Program-made: the position numbers and the translations under genes
In this document: piece after piece, positions 35,118 to 46,750 of the stretch
Numbering within the stretch: the stretch's first letter is position 1
How the letters are laid out: each line of letters opens with the position of its first letter
Assembly (NCBI RefSeq): GCF_000002235.5
Contig: NW_022145601.1
Span: 21,183,389-21,247,388 of the forward strand
Source: Strongylocentrotus purpuratus
Taxonomy: Eukaryota > Echinodermata > Echinoidea > Camarodonta > Strongylocentrotidae
Reading direction: 5' to 3'
DNA: 64,000 bases
Notes under the pieces: model-generated
The model's database searches: none
Seen by the model: only the letters and a program-made list of their open reading frames with translations
What the model was told of the DNA's origin: nothing

Positions 35118-35265
35118 GGGGGGTGTTTCACAAAACTTGTCATCAGTGACAAATGACAGTTGTTGTTATAAGCTACTGAAATCCTTGCTTCTGATTGGTT
35201 GTCAGCAGATTTGTCGGTGATATTTGTCATTTGTCATTGAAAAAAGGCTTTGTGAAACGGGTCCC
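35118..35265. mobile_element. GTTTCACAAA palindromic MITE, copy 1
   Basis: GGGGTGTTTCACAAAACTTG and CTTTGTGAAACGGGTCCC termini, with internal 'CAGTGACAAATGACA' and 'TGTCATTTGTCATTG' arms. Copies at 44684 and 45095. Confidence 0.8.
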
Positions 35266-36132
35266 AGGTGTGAACAAGACTTTCAAAGAGGCTGTTAACT
35301 CCACTACCTTCTACATACCGGTAATTGAATACAAAGGTTGGTATGACCGACTCTGTGACATTACACAGGGGTGACCAAAAAGCCACAGATGATGCATCAT
35401 CCAAATCAGGAAGAAAAGGTTGAATTCTGGTAAAAGTGAAACAAATCTCTATGAGCTATCTAATTATTCTATTCCAATGTGGAATATTACCATAGCATCA
35501 TAACATGACAAGGTTTGCTCTTCAAATGTTACATTTCATACATGACCAGGGCCTCCTGTCTCAATATAAATAGTCAATATTGATCGCAACTACAACTACA
35601 AAACATAGGGGACTGCAACTTGCAATTGATTGGGGCCCATGAATTGTTACAAACTTTTGAGTACATGCCATACTATATGTGTGCGTGGTACCATACATCT
35701 ATATCAATATGCCACGCTTTTCACTCCTGGTTATTTTAAGCCATTAATACCATTCTATCTTATTTTAGCGATTCCGAAACCAAAGAAAAAAAAGAAAAAC
35801 TTGAATTCCCATTTCCTTTGTTTTTCAACCATTACCAATAAGTTCTTTACAGGCTCTCTCACAATGCAGTTGCCAGTACTTCACAGTCTTTATGTGAAAA
35901 TATCAAGCCAATCCATGGCAAATGAGCTTTTCTTTACACTCACCTTCACTATTTCAAATCGATTCACAACCGTGAGTAGTCTGTACTGCAAACAATTTCT
36001 GTGTAGTACTATTTATACAACTATTCTACATTCATTCCCTGACAAGTGTGACCCTTTACGGGTCTAGGTATTTTCTCAAATATTTTCTCAAAATAATATT
36101 AAAGCTTAATCAATGTCTTAGCTTTCCTGGTT

Positions 36133-39100
36133 TCATCTGCTTTTTCCACCCATTTCCATTTTCCCATCATTTTCTTCTTTGTTGCCTTTGGCTTCCTCAT
36201 CTTCTTTCAGAAGCTCATTGTCTTTTTTCTGCTCTACTTTACTTGGCCAAACTTCAGTGGTACGAGCCATCTCATTGTCATTCTTGCAGCCTACGCTTGT
36301 TGTCACATCAGAGGAAATGCAACTGCCTTCCTTTTCTACATGTTTGTCTTTGGCTTTTTCGGCTTCTTTAAGCTCTGTGCAGTTGTCCACATGTGTCCTT
36401 TCTTTCACTTCAATTGTCTCTGTTTTCTGGACTGCACCGTTTTCCTCTTCATTTTTGACGTTGTCCTGCTTTGCCTCATCAATCTTATTACTTTCTTCCA
36501 CCTTCTCTTTATCTTCATCATTCTTTCCTTCTTTCATATCTGCATGAAGTTTTTCTGGCTTTTTGGAATCCCTGTCCTTCTCTTCTTTCACATCCGTAAT
36601 ATTGTCTATTTCCCTCTTTCCTTTATCTTCTACCTGTCCAATGGTTCCAGTCTCCTTATTGCTTTCAATATCCTCCGGTTCCATCTCTTTCTCCTCTTCT
36701 TCCTCACCATCATCCTCGTATTCATCTCCTTCTTCATCTTCGTCCTCTGCCTCTGCCTGCATCTCCACCTTTTGACTTGACCTTGGTGAACCAGATCGTT
36801 TCTTCTTCTTGCCATATGGATCCAATCTCCTCCGCCGTCTCCTCGCTTTCCTTGGAGTTCCAGAGACGGAAGATTCACCACCTGCAGTCGAGACAACACC
36901 TTGCACCTCACCCTTGATCAAGTTAGCATTCTCTGTAATAGTCCCTTCAAGAGAAGCAGTATCCTTCAGAACTTCTGGTGTACCCTCAGGAGTGGACGCC
37001 TTCTTTGGACTGTTGTTCTTGGCTTTCATTGCACCGCCAGGAATTGCAGCAGGAAGTGGTGCGGAGGCCAAAGCCGAAGAGGTAACCGTTGTACATGGTA
37101 GCGATGCAGCAGAAACTGTTACAGGCACTGCTGATGATGCTGCTGCAGCCAAGGAAACAATCAGGGATGGTACTGAGGTGGGAGCATCTTTAGGCCTGGT
37201 GGGACAGCTGGAGATGTGCTTCTTGAGGCTTCTGAGGTAGACAAACTGGCGAGCACAGTAGGCACATTGATGGTTCATGTTACGGGGAGCATAGTACGGA
37301 TTAGTGTTCTTGTTAAAGAGCTTGTCCTTATTTGGACATAACTTCATATGCCTCTCCAGACCATTGATAAAGTGGAACTGTTTCCCACAGCCTAGACAGG
37401 CATGCACATCAACAATATTTGCACTGGCTCTTCTCCTGGTGTGATTGAGTGGGTTGTACATCTTGAGTCCAGGCCGAGCTCTCTTACGCTTCTGGGCCGC
37501 ATCACTCTCTTCACTCTCACTGGCTTTCTGGAGGGCTCTGTTTCTGCTCCTCTTGGCAGCTTGGATCCTGATTCTCCTGGCCTTAGCATTCTTTTGCTTA
37601 TTTTCCTCCAGTGTCAGCTTCTTCTTATCAGCAGCCTTGACAGGAGTCTTCACAGGGGTCTTTAGGGGTGTCTTAGGCTTCGCAGTAGATGGTGCATTAG
37701 CAGCAGCACACTCCATGATGTGTACATGCAAGTCAGCAGTACTAGAAAACACTTTGGCGCATTTGGTGCAGCGGTTGTTTGTTGCCATTTCAAAGTGGCT
37801 GATACTCTTGCCACTGGACGCACTGCCATCTGGTAGTGAACTTAAGTAACCGATCTCTCGAGCATATGCGAATGGATGATGTCTCTGAGGATTGCATGGA
37901 ACATCCTTCTTTTTCTTAGATTTCTTCCGGGGTGAGGATTTGGTTTCAGGAGTTTGGGTCGAGCTGAAGCGGCCAAACTTGGAAGGACTCACCTTGCTCA
38001 TTTCATGAGCGATGAGTGATATCCTTTCTCTAGGCTCTGGTAAGATGGGTGGTGTCTGTATGGCCTTTGTAGGGTCAGTGAAGTTCTGTGGTCTGATCTC
38101 CTCAGGTCCCCGCTCTGTGTAAGAACACAAATGATCTGAATGAATATCTACCTGGTGCTGCTTGAGGTTCGAAAGGTAGGCAAACTCTTGCTGGCACTCA
38201 GAGCAACAGTACATCTTGCCGACTCTGTGTAGGTCGTACCTATGAGATGCCAACATGTCCGTCGTCTCAAAGAGCTTCACACAGAACTCACACTTGTAAG
38301 GAAAGTCCTCCGCATGGGCTACCACATGCTGGGTGAGGAGCTTCATGGAATCAAAAGGAAGCTCACAGACATTGCACGTGATGGCTGCATCCAGGACTGA
38401 GAACTTGGTTGGCCTCTCAAGATCTGCAGATTCCACAGGAGTGGTCAAAGTAGAGGATTTCCAACCTGTTGACTTCATGCGAGAGGTTATATTAAACCTG
38501 GTTATTGTCTTGACCTCTGGATGAGTGCTACAAGTAGGAGGGGCAGATGCTAACGGAGATGTAGGAGGTGGCCTTCGAGTAACCTTGTACTTGGGGACTT
38601 GCACCACTGGACGAGAATGGCATGACAGGTCCAAGGGTTGTGATGAATCTCCAGAGACATACATGATCGTATTCTGCTTCTGGGAGCCATCTGTCCTCGG
38701 CTTCTTCACTCTTAGGTCCAGGACTTCAACATTGCTTGAAGAAGGTCCTGGACTCAAGAGAGCAGACTGTGGAGTGGGTGGTTTCTTAGGGACGAAGGGC
38801 TGTGGTTTCACATTGTTCTGCCAGGGACAAATTTGGTTTGGCATCTCCGTCGGATACTGCTTGCCAGTGAGGGAAGCCACTTGTTCAATTCTCTTGAAAC
38901 CTTGCTTTCGTTTGGCATTCTTTCCATGTCTTAGTGCAGCATGAAGTTTGGCTCTTATTTTGCTCTGGTCACCTACCATATCTTCTCCACCTAGCTTCTT
39001 CTCTTTCATCATGCTCTGAAGAACTGCAGTTGCATGTTTCCTCCGGATCATCCTTGTCATATTGGCCATCGTCTTCATGTGGCCCTTCGTTTGTGTGGGA

Positions 39101-40736
39101 TTCACTTTGGGAACATTCAACAAGCTTTCCTGTGTAAGAGGTTTACTAACAATCTCTGTCTTTACACTGGTTGTCGGTTCCTTCTCTTCATCACCACTAC
39201 CCTCCGTCTTGCCAACATCACTCTCCCCTGATGACTTTGGTCCTGGTTTCTTCACAAGATTCATTCCATGCCTCTTCCGGAGATGCCGATGGAGATTTGA
39301 GGAGGATACAAATTCAATACCACAGATTTTGCACGAAGCCACCTTCTTCAGCGCCCCTTTTCTGCTGGTGATGGTCCGCCTCCTCGCGAGGTCCTGTTCA
39401 TCAGACGCTCCTTTGTCTATCCCATCGGCACTTTCAGAGGAGCTCATCATGGAGGAGTGAACATCCTGGGCTGGACTCTTCGTTACTTGAGCCTTAGAGG
39501 TCTCCAAGGCAACACCATTGGCAATTTCATTCTCTTGACTTTTTGTCTTGAGTTCCAGAGCACTTTCTTGAGCATGAACAGGAACGTTTACCTCCGATTT
39601 GCTTTCTGTAGTTGGTTCCTGAGGCTTTGATCTGTGGGTTAGCTTATGCTTGGTCAAGTCTCCACCTGTCACAAATCTCCTTGGACAATCAGAACAGAGG
39701 AACGTTTCCTTACTCTCTTCCGCTTTGTGCCTCAGCAGGTGTTTCTCCCTCCATGTTGCATACATAAATGTCCTGTTGCACAAGTCACATTTGAACAGTC
39801 CCTTTTTGGTGTTCTTTGGACTTTTCTTCGCAGGCGATGAGACAGGAGGTTTCTTTGCATCCTCTTGAAGAGTCTTTCCTTCATCAACAGGTCCCTGAAT
39901 TTTCTTTTCTACTTTCACCTCATTTTCAGGTTTCTTCACCTTTGCTTTCTTTCTGTTCTTGATGTCATCAGGCCCTAATCCTTTCCCCCATTTCCTTGTA
40001 TTAACCCCTTCGACAGTGATTTTCTTAATGTGGTGCTTCAGCATAAGATGCAACTTAAGGCCGTTGGGGAAACGACATCTCTTGGGGCAAAACTGACAAC
40101 CAAACTCTTCGCTTCCATCAGGAAAAGTCACTACGCAATCAGGTCCAATCACTGCTGTAGTAATCCCATTTTCATCGACTGGAATCTCTATATCTCCATC
40201 CATCGCACGCGGAGTTCCCTCTAACTTAGGTGCTTTCACCGACTTTTGTCCAACCCTTGTTCTCTTCTTAGGCGCACCACCCTGAGCCTTTAACTGGCGT
40301 TTCAATTCCGCTTTGCTCTTCTTTTTACCACCACTGCTTTTCCCCTTGTCTTTGGACTCGGTGATTGAGGTGGAGTCCACGTGGCCTTCCATGGTGTCTT
40401 CAGAACTTGCCATGTAGTGGGAGGTGGCATCACTGGACGAGATGTCCGGTTCTTGGATCTGGATGTTGCTCTCTCCAACGCCACCAATGTCCACACCAGC
40501 TGTTATGGAGGAGAAGTTAGCCGAGTGCTGGCTGCTGGAGGGGTAGATGGGCGAGATGAGGGGTGGTTCAGCGACCTTATCGTCCATCTCGCCATGACCC
40601 ATGACCTCTAGATGGGCAGGTACCTTGGCCCTGTTCTCAGACTCGGTGGACATGCTGGTATCCAGCTGGGAGGGGACAATCTCTGATGTCTCCATTTTCT
40701 CCAAGATTGGCATCTGTCTATCAAAGCTGTCACCCT
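36133..40736 (-). CDS. PRDM2: PRDM2 large zinc-finger exon
   Basis: A single 4604-nt exon carries all ten C2H2 fingers, the two xLDLx motifs (VLDLRVKK and PLDLS) and an acidic Glu/Asp/Lys-rich tail before a TGA at 36133-36135. The acceptor is the TTTTACAG at 40741-40737; the exon then supplies two bases to complete a Glu codon begun in the preceding exon. The first in-frame ATG is at 40713. A transcript starting nearby would give a PR-less protein like vertebrate RIZ2, but no promoter is recognised here. Vertebrate PRDM2 likewise encodes most of its zinc-finger region in one giant exon, which supports orthology. Confidence 0.95.
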
Positions 40737-43700
40737 CTGTAAAAGAAATAGATATAATTGAGATTAAATGGTGAGTCTAAACATTATACTACAGTGTCCT
40801 ACAAAACTGCCTCATAAATCAATGTTTAAATGTACTATGTCCCATTTGCAGCCAACAACAAATTCTGTAGAAATTTGCAGGAATTATGAATACATGTATG
40901 TCACGTAATTCATATCTGTGAAATTTAAACATTAAAGTGTCCAAATGAAAGTATTCAAATTATGCAGGGAAACACGCTTACTTCCTAGACTTCACTGTCA
41001 GACACTATTGAGTGACTGACTGACTGACAATAGCATACATAAAATGAGCTGTAAAGGGTAAATGAGTATTTGTCTACATCAATAACCCCCTTTTTGTAAT
41101 GGCCAAAATTAAACTGATTGAATCTTTGCACAGCACAAAACGTACACCATTCCGTACAAGGGTCTGAAAATCAGACTATTTACTATTTACAATTTGACAA
41201 CTAATGGTCGTTATTTTCACATAAAAAGACATTTTCAAGCCCTTTCGTTTTGAGGGAAGTTCTAAATTAGTACTATCTTTCAAATGCCAGTGAAAGTTAA
41301 CCTTTTCATTTTTTGGCCTGCAAAAGGGACATACCCGTAGTGCCTTTAAAGAACTATCAAGTTTACAAAAATCTAACCAACAAACATTTTGTGATACAAT
41401 TACCCAATTAGAATTAGATATTTATTTTCATTTTCACTGTATATTGTTCCACTGTGTATTACTTAACAATATGTGAACTAATGTCAGATTTTAAGAAGAA
41501 AAGTTTACTTCCTTCTGGGTTCCATTACACACAAATTCAGGCAATCGATTGTAATAATTAAAAGATCCCCCATTCTTTATGTAGTATAACCGCATGCAAC
41601 TTCTTTGACTCTCTAGTACAAAGCCTCCCCCTAAAAAAAAAAATAATAATAATAATAAAATAAATAAATAAGTAGATAAATAAATAAGTAAGTAAATAAG
41701 AAAATAAGTAAATAATTAAAAAAATAAAAAATAAAATAAACAAAATAAAATAAATAAACAAATACACAAAAAATATTTGGTTTCCCCTCCCCTTAACATT
41801 TCCACCAAAAAAGGCTTTGATTTTTATTTGTCATTATCCTATATTTTGGTTTTGTCGCCCCCCCCCCCCCCCCCCCCCATTTACAAAATTCTGCATCTAC
41901 TCTTGAATTTATACCACTGCCCAAATAATAAAGACACAGACAATTAGCCATCTACAGCATCCAGACACCAAATTCATGGTTGATTACTCATACAAGCAAC
42001 TGCCCGTCTTGATCTATCTACCATTTTCTTTGTATCATCTTTCAGTCTGGAAGACGACTGTATCATTTTTTTTCTTCCAGTTTTAAGCCCCACTGTCCTA
42101 ATTGTAGCTACTTGCTCCTTCTATATAGAAAACTTCCCCAATCGGTGCCCGTTGGTCCCCCATGATCCTCTTTTTGTTATGTTAGTTGAGAGCTGAGTTA
42201 ATGAGATAGCCACCTGTCAGTGACCTCGCTGTGTAGTCTAATCCCTTCTGGCCCAGTAGTATTGACATTCTTTAAGTGCTCTTCCTCTTTGTGGTCTCTT
42301 TCAAATGGTGCCCACTTATGTGAAATTATTTCAACTGCTAGAAGACACGTTAACTTTTGGAACTTTACTACTATTTTTTTTTTTTGCTCGAACTTTCACT
42401 GGTCTGTTTCTCTCCTTTTTTCTGCTTCTATTAAAATCAACTGAATATCAAGGTGGACTTTCCCATTAATGACTGTGCAAGGACGGCTGCATACACAGAA
42501 TACATCTCAGCCAACTAGCGAACACCAGTGAAAGTTGTAATTTAAAAATGTTTGGACAACTGCAATCATTTCACTGATATCATGATAAAATAATCTTCCG
42601 TTTAGCACCCCAAAGGCTAGTAAAAGGATGCAATTAAAAAAATTGATGACAATTGAAATCGTTTCACTAATATCAAGATAAAATAATCTCCAGCACCCCA
42701 TGCTAGGGCGTCGATCCGAGCTTGGCTTGAGCATGGAGGGGAAACAATCAGAGAATCAGCCACCCGGTGAATAAGGGGGGGGGCGAGGGGGAGGCGAGGA
42801 GGAGGGGGGTAGTGAGCACTAAGTTTAAAAAAAATCAAAATCAAAATCAAAATGGGGGTCAAAATGTGTGGTCCCCCTTCTTTTCTGACAAAACATGGGG
42901 GGACATTTGATATGATGTCCCCCCTAGGAAAAATTGTGGGGGAGTCGTGTCCCCCTGTCCCCCCCCCCCCCCCCCTGATTGAGGCCCTTGACACCATGTA
43001 TTGATATTTTCTAAAAATAGATCTTGAACACTGGGGCTTACCTGATTTCCCATCAGACTTTGCGCTTGTGATGCTTTCTTCCGAGGTGTTGAGGGCGCCA
43101 TCACTCTCCTCCGTCTCCTCCGTCTCCAGGGACTCCGTCGTCGTGGGGGAGAGGTTCTTATACCAGCACATTAGTTCTTCTCCCACGGCGATGGGCTGTA
43201 CAGAGAACATTTTAATTGCACTGGTCAACGATTGAAATACTGCAACGCCAATAGTTTCAACACCATAATCTTTCACAACCTGCAACTTGGCTTATTGTCA
43301 AGGATGTCCCTTACAGTAAGAAACTTAGAATTGTTAAAATTTGATGCTGAAATTAAATCGCTTTCTGCGCCTTTGTTATAATGCAGATGCTTTTATGTGA
43401 TCTCTCTTTTTTCCCAAATGGGCCTTTAGCCTTTGATTTCAAGTAGATTTGGCGCCTTACAAATCTCATATTATTATCATTATTATTTTATGACTCTATT
43501 AATAACTCTAGGAATCAGATCTTGATTAGTCGTATTTCTAGACAATAGGCACATTACGACAGGTGCCTGCCCCCCCCCCCTCCCCTCCGAGGTTCAGAGC
43601 CCCCTCGATGGCTGGAGCCATGCTATACCACTGATAAACCAAGCATTCATATATATCTCCCCAGATTTCAAACATAACCTACCCTCAGCGTTCTGTAGTA

Positions 43701-46417
43701 GATGCTCCTCTTGTACTGCGTGGCAATCATGTTCTGTTCCTCAAAGCTCCGCGCACTCTTCACATATCTCATCCAGTTTGCTTTAGTCGGTTCCGAGGCA
43801 TCGACACTGTAAAGCCTTACTCCTTTGGGCCCTCGGATCTGATTGATGAAAATAAGAGAAAAGAAAATGACATCATCAACACCGTGATATAATTTGGGAG
43901 AATTCACAAAATTGAAGCAAATACAAATTATCCCAGATTCCACTACTGAATTTGAATTTGAATACTAACAAAAAGAAATTTAGCAGATAGCAACCCCGTA
44001 TCTGGACACCTACCCCCTGGACAACCCCTCCCTGGATAACCACCCCAGTCAACTACCCCCTAGGGCAACCACCCTCTAGGACTACGGACTACCCCCCCCC
44101 CCCTCACCCCCCAGACAACTACCCCCTAGGATAGTTGTCTGGGGGGGGGGTAGTTGTCTGGGGTAAGTTGTTCTAGAGGTGGTTGCCCTAGGGGGTAGTT
44201 GTCCTAGAGGGTAGTTGTCCTAGGGTGTAGTTGACTGGGGTGGTTATCCGGGGGGTGGATTTCCAGGGGTTGGGTGTCAAAGAACCAGCAAGCCAACTAT
44301 CTCTCTGGCTGGAACAAGGGCCAAGATCAGCTTCTAAACTAATGCTATCACACAAATGGTCTGGTGTGATTTGACTTATTTGAGGCCAATTTGGTCTCTT
44401 CACCATCTAGAAGACATATACAATGTAACACCACATTATTTCCATTATATTTTTGACGTGACTCTGGGGGTATTTAACTTAACATTCTTGAAGATTTACC
44501 ATCTTTTCACCAATTATTACACTATTATTCAAGGGGTAAATAATGGGCTATCCAGAGGCAGGCCTCCACACTAACGTTTTTTTGAGGGGGTCCATTGAAC
44601 TTTTTACAGTTTGTATACATGCTCAAGCCCTAGGTAAGAACTTCATGGTTTTCGGGCGTCCGAACTTGGAATTTGGGTGTCCAGGGGGGCGTTTCACAAA
44701 AGTTGTCATCAGTGACAAATGACAATTGTTGTTATAGGCTACTGAAATCCTTGCTTCTGATTGGTTATCAGCAGATTTGTCACTGATATTTGTCATTTGT
44801 CATTGAAAAAAGGCTTTGTGAAATGGGTCCCGACTCCCAAGTGTCCCGACGCCTGTTCGTGTCGAGCCCAGCCAGAGAATACCATTAGCTATGCTGAATC
44901 CTAGGAACATAATCCTTGGATGAGCTTTCCATCAACTCACCTTCCACAAGGAAGTGTCAGGATGGGGAAGTGGGTACTTGGCAAAGGGGGCACTTCCCTA
45001 CAAGTGGATTTGCTAAAGGTTCATGGGGATATTTCATCATATCCTTTTACACCAAGTTTACACAAATTGTGGCTACAAGCAGAAGGTTTGTCGTGGGGCC
45101 CGTTTCACAAAGCCTTTTTTCAATGACAAATGATAAAAATCAGTGACAAATCTGCTGATAACCAATCAGAAGCAAGGATTTCAGTAGCTTATAACAAAAA
45201 ACTGTCATTTGTCACTGATGACAAGTTTTGTGAAACGCCCCCCCTGTCCATAAGATCCTTGGTACAAGGTGTCCATCAACTCACCTCCCATGAATAAGTA
45301 TCGTCCAATACATCACTGCAGTCTCTCCTCTCACCGATGAAGGGCCCAAAAGTTCGCCCCTTCCTCACCGACCTCTTGGCCCAAACTCCTATTGTTACAG
45401 GAAGAAAAGTGAAAATAAATGTACATTGGCATACATCTAACTATGAAAACACAACTGTGTGGCAATGCATGATGTATGATCAAGAAAAATACATTTTCTT
45501 GAGGGAAAAAATGCATATTCTTCACTAGCTTAATTCTCATAAGTTAAGCAAAAGTTTTAAGAGAGAAATCAAAGAGAAAAATGGGATGAACTGGCCAATA
45601 AAGGTGTGAAAATAATCTGACAAAAGAAAGAGAATTATGATTATTTTTTTTTCTTCTCAACTTTGAAGATCATTGCACAAATTAACAATCCTATGATTTC
45701 CTTTCTGAGCTGGAGTACTCTCCATTGTTTTTACCACTTTTTTTCCAAAGAATATTGTTCTAAAATCTACCCCAGCATGTACTACCTCGAAACATCTTTT
45801 CCGAGGTAGATGCACATCTACACCTTGGATGATCTGAAACATGGAGAAATTGTTACCGGGGCTAAGGTTGGATGATCATCGAGTACTCACCAATTGTTCC
45901 ATTTTGGACTGTCTGAACTCCAGGCCTGATGGAGCCTTGATGCATTCCCGTACAACCTCTCAACATGGTGGCTACTTGCTAGGTTTGGCCTCAACTCAGA
46001 ACACCCGCTATACCTTACCGTAATCCTAACCCTTAATTACCTTAAACCTGAACCTAAAAAACCCACTTTCAACACTAAGCCTTACCCCTACTCTAAGCAA
46101 AATGAAACCTGGAGCAAAGCAGAGCAAATGATGGCTGCTAGATCACCAGCTACTGTACGCTTCCACTAGAGAAAATCCTATCTTACCATAGGCATACCCG
46201 CTATTCATAAGGACCGCTATCCATAACGCGTGACTAAATGAATAGCAGTCTTTCATAAATAGCAGTCCTTTTGAATAGCGAGCAGACCCCAGTGCAATTG
46301 CCACTGGACGAAAGGTTAGATCATCAACTACTTACCAACTAGAGTTGGTTCCATCTGTGACTGTCTGAACTCCAGGCCCGACGGAGCCTTGATGCCTTCC
46401 GCTACAACCTCCAACAT
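36133..46417 (-). CDS. PRDM2: PRDM2 (RIZ) orthologue, whole coding region, five exons
   Basis: Five exons (46336-46417, 45285-45388, 43683-43838, 43042-43195, 36133-40736) join with GT/AG sites and matching phases to 5100 nt, 1699 codons plus stop; human PRDM2 is about 1.7 thousand residues. The PR (SET-like) domain fills residues ~10-130, with the blocks GVWAKRSVRKGRTFGPFIG, NWMRYV, EEQN, IYYRTL and GEELMCWY. Ten C2H2 fingers follow, near residues 379, 482, 513, 634, 953, 981, 1010, 1155, 1279 and 1323. A CtBP-type PLDLS motif is at ~866 and the PRDM2-typical RPQNFTDP block at ~1047, just after the finger triplet, as in vertebrates. In vertebrates PRDM2/RIZ1 is a nuclear H3K9 methyltransferase and tumour suppressor; I infer the same class of role here. 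The extreme C terminus is acidic low complexity and may differ if a further 3' exon exists. Confidence 0.93.
42095..42265 (+). repeat. interspersed repeat, copy 2 of 4
   Basis: In the PRDM2 intron 40737-43041. Matches 5428-5640 over CCCCAATCGGTGCCCGTTGG and the following block. Noncoding. Confidence 0.7.
42760..42995. repeat. G/C-tract repeat in a PRDM2 intron
   Basis: GGGGGG-rich left part, (TCAAAA)n, then 'GATGTCCCCCCTAGG' and an 18-C run. It resembles other C-tract-flanked elements here, but ends are not clear. Confidence 0.4.
43042..43195 (-). CDS. PRDM2: PRDM2 exon, PR-domain C-terminal end
   Basis: A 154-nt exon with acceptor TGTACAG and donor G|GTAAGC encodes PIAVGEELMCWYKN then an acidic Ser/Thr/Glu linker. 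It is the counterpart of human PIAPGEELLVWYNG, the end of the PR domain. It starts in phase 0 and ends in phase 1, which fits the next exon. The open frame running on into the intron on either side is read-through and not coding. Confidence 0.93.
43430..43495 (+). mobile_element. SINE-like 3' tail
   Basis: 'TTTGGCGCCTTACAAATC' then (ATT)n. Confidence 0.35.
43683..43838 (-). CDS. PRDM2: PRDM2 exon, PR-domain core
   Basis: A 156-nt, phase 0-0 exon encodes IRGPKGVRLYSVDASEP, NWMRYVKSARSFEEQN and SIYYRTLR. These align with human PRDM2 'WMCIDATDPEKGNWLRYV', 'EEQN' and 'IYYKTLK'. The acceptor is CATCAATCAG and the donor AGG|GTAGGT. EEQN and IYY are hallmark PR-domain positions. Confidence 0.94.
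44003..44285. repeat. foldback minisatellite element, copy 3
   Basis: Same arms (GGACACCTACCCCCTGGACA; GGTGGTTATCCGGGGGGTGG) and the same unit flip near 44130. It lies in the PRDM2 intron 43839-45284. Confidence 0.8.
44684..44831. mobile_element. GTTTCACAAA palindromic MITE, copy 2
   Basis: Near-identical to 35118-35265. In the PRDM2 intron 43839-45284. Confidence 0.8.
45095..45244. mobile_element. GTTTCACAAA palindromic MITE, copy 3 (inverted)
   Basis: Opposite orientation to copy 2, about 260 bases from it, and ending 40 bases from the PRDM2 donor at 45285. Confidence 0.8.
45285..45388 (-). CDS. PRDM2: PRDM2 exon, PR-domain N-terminal half
   Basis: A 104-nt exon encodes VWAKRSVRKGRTFGPFIG and ERRDCSDVLDDTYSWE, matching human 'VWATKPILKGKKFGPFVG' and 'YMWE'. 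The acceptor is ACAATAG. The exon begins with two bases that complete a Gly codon started in the first coding exon, and ends phase 0 at GAG|GTGAGT. It is too short to stand out as an open frame. An inverted-repeat element ends only about 40 bases downstream of its donor. Confidence 0.92.
45891..45966 (-). CDS. PRDM2: PRDM2 alternative first coding exon, frame-shifted copy
   Basis: This is a duplicate of the first coding exon at 46336-46417, including its 5' flank and Kozak ATG. Relative to that copy it has one extra base just after the ATG region and seven fewer before the donor, a net loss of six. It therefore starts with ATG and still ends in phase 1 at ATTG|GTGAGT, and joins the next exon in frame. 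Residues between the changes are read in another frame: MLRGCTGMHQGSIRPG then VQTVQNGTI, then Gly-Val-Trp-Ala. It could be an alternative exon giving an altered edge to the PR domain, or a decaying duplicate. Confidence 0.6.
46336..46417 (-). CDS. PRDM2: PRDM2 first coding exon, canonical copy
   Basis: An ATG in strong Kozak context (GCCACCATG) starts 27 codons plus one base before GTTG|GTAAGT. The product MLEVVAEGIKAPSGLEF continues to QMEPTLV, then Gly-Val-Trp-Ala across the splice. This fits the human segment before GVWAT (LPEEVRLFPSAVDKTRI) in length and pattern. An acceptor-like TTCTTCAAAG about 50 bases upstream suggests an upstream noncoding exon. A near copy lies 451 bases closer to the next exon. 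Confidence 0.85.
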
Positions 46418-46629
46418 GGTGGCTCCTTGCTAGGTTTCGCCTCAACTCAGATCATCCTCATCAATCTTTGAAGAAGAAAAACAGTTTGTTTAAGAAAACG
46501 TCATGAATCAATAGAAACAAACTTGATTTGGTCAATGACAATGGATTCAGAAACCTGCTATATTAAGACATGATGTGTCTCTGTTTGAATATCCCCCGAA
46601 AAGGATAAACAGATAATGGTTTTTTTTCA

Positions 46630-46750
46630 CTTTTACAAATGCGTACCATTTTAACCCATGTTTTGTTGTATGGGTATCTACTCCTTCCCATATTAAGAAC
46701 TCCAACAATGTGGCTGCTACTGCGTCTGTCTTCAACTTAGGACATCTCAG
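46630..46750 (-). pseudogene. decayed third copy of the PRDM2 first exon
   Basis: On the minus strand, 'AAGTTGAAGACAGACGCAGT' followed by 'AGCAGCCACATTGTTGGAGTT' (one base short of adjoining) parallels the 5' end of the canonical first exon, but the start codon reads ATT. Further similarity is patchy (GAAGG, ATGG, TTTGTAAAA in place of TTGGTAAG). It looks like an older tandem copy that can no longer start translation. Confidence 0.45.

Larger units (their letters stand above)
28810..36120. other. intergenic region between BRICHOS and PRDM2
   Basis: No exon recognised on either strand. It holds MITEs (29086, 33770, 35118), the pyrimidine tract at 30060, (ATT)n at 31041, a (GAGTTT)n repeat at 31228-31300 and (TA)n at 33559. 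The PRDM2 3' UTR must occupy part of 34-36.1 kb; its end was not placed. Confidence 0.6.
40737..43041. other. PRDM2 intron before the zinc-finger exon
   Basis: It holds (AAATA)n at 41640-41770, a C tract at 41858, a repeat copy at 42095 and the G/C-tract repeat at 42760. No exon seen. Confidence 0.7.

Noticed and set aside
36048-40611. Many plus-strand frames opposite PRDM2
   Set aside because: Antisense shadows of the large zinc-finger exon, without domain patterns.
42617-43285. 222-codon minus frame starting MQVVKDYG
   Set aside because: Only 43042-43195 is an exon; the rest is intron read-through past good splice sites.
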